Source: Candidatus Merdivivens pullistercoris (lineage in GTDB: Bacteria; Bacteroidota; Bacteroidia; Bacteroidales; UBA932). From it: a DNA stretch of 37,513 nt. Positions 37,388 through 37,513 of this stretch are shown here, piece by piece. Numbering within the stretch: position 1 is the first letter of the stretch; each line of letters opens with the position of its first letter. The notes beneath the pieces are model-generated. The model was not told the DNA's origin. It was given only the letters and a program-made list of their open reading frames with translations, and did no database searches. Position numbers and translations under genes: made by a program. The stretch spans positions 1 through 37,513 of the forward strand of contig JADIME010000010.1 in assembly GCA_017694935.1 (NCBI GenBank), read 5' to 3'.

Positions 37388-37513
37388 GAAGCTGTTTAAA
37401 ATTTTTTCTCAGAACATTTGAGACAGGCTTCCGCGCAGGTTTTTGTCGTTTTTTGAGGAGAATAGCAGCGCTATTTTACGATAAAAACGGCGAAAACGTG
37501 CCGGAAGGATGCC
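37388..37513. repeat. Right copy of palindromic dispersed repeat (left arm plus core)
   Basis: A 21-base arm at 37388-37408 (GAAGCTGTTTAAAATTTTTT plus C), a 13-base linker, and the 92-base core at 37422-37513 that is identical to 1-92. The element is cut by the window end; its missing right arm is what is seen at 93-126 in the other copy. Confidence 0.85.

Overview
The window looks like a piece of a Bacteroidales (phylum Bacteroidota) chromosome of moderate G+C. Evidence for this is TAnnTTTG-type -7 boxes, sometimes with TTG or TTTG 20 bases upstream; no obvious Shine-Dalgarno pattern at most starts; many lipoproteins with Cys at residue 22-30; an outer-membrane lipoprotein of the TamL type divergent from a SpoU-family RNA methyltransferase; a PPi-type phosphofructokinase; and an IspG with an extra inserted segment. 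Genus cannot be decided from the sequence. No tRNA, rRNA, CRISPR array, transposase, integrase or phage gene was seen.

Layout: (1) 233-5922, a complete five-gene tripartite ABC efflux operon (ATPase, two FtsX/MacB-type permeases, HlyD-type adaptor, TolC-type outer-membrane channel). (2) 5923-6588, a repeat-rich intergenic region ending in a promoter that is part of a dispersed repeat. (3) rarA, a very large Tricorn-type protease and a MATE exporter (6589-12606). (4) A structured-looking leader followed by three tandem paralogous surface lipoproteins (12894-16614), each with a bacterial Ig-like domain and a C-terminal domain resembling the C-type-lectin-like fold. (5) Minus-strand enolase and tamL, then a divergent RNA methyltransferase, then a minus-strand PPi-phosphofructokinase/GH13 amylase pair (16710-24119). 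(6) 24218-33899, a long co-directional run: ligA, hotdog thioesterase, YihY/BrkB membrane protein, bifunctional (p)ppGpp synthetase/hydrolase, Ig-like lipoprotein, outer-membrane beta-barrel candidate and ispG, closed by a strong terminator. (7) 33998-35519, three small minus-strand hypothetical genes, two of which share a domain. (8) A second repeat-rich intergenic region, an AraC regulator and a 5'-truncated DUF4595-like fragment.

The most interesting non-coding structure is in the repeats. The two window ends carry an identical 92-base direct repeat, which is the core of a ~160-base imperfect palindrome with perfect 21-base outer arms. The contig was therefore probably broken at a dispersed palindromic element; the housekeeping gene content argues against a real 37-kb circle. 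Separately, the two intergenic regions at ~6.4 and ~35.7 kb share a repeat module that ends in a textbook Bacteroidota promoter (TTTG, 20 bases, TAnnTTTG) pointing at rarA in one copy and at a small hypothetical gene in the other. Both regions also contain GGGAAAGTG...CACTTTCCC palindromic units. The best candidates for undescribed biology are this promoter-carrying repeat, the structured leader before the lipoprotein cluster, the lipoprotein cluster itself, and the paired small proteins at 34 kb. No complete new defence or mobile system is visible.
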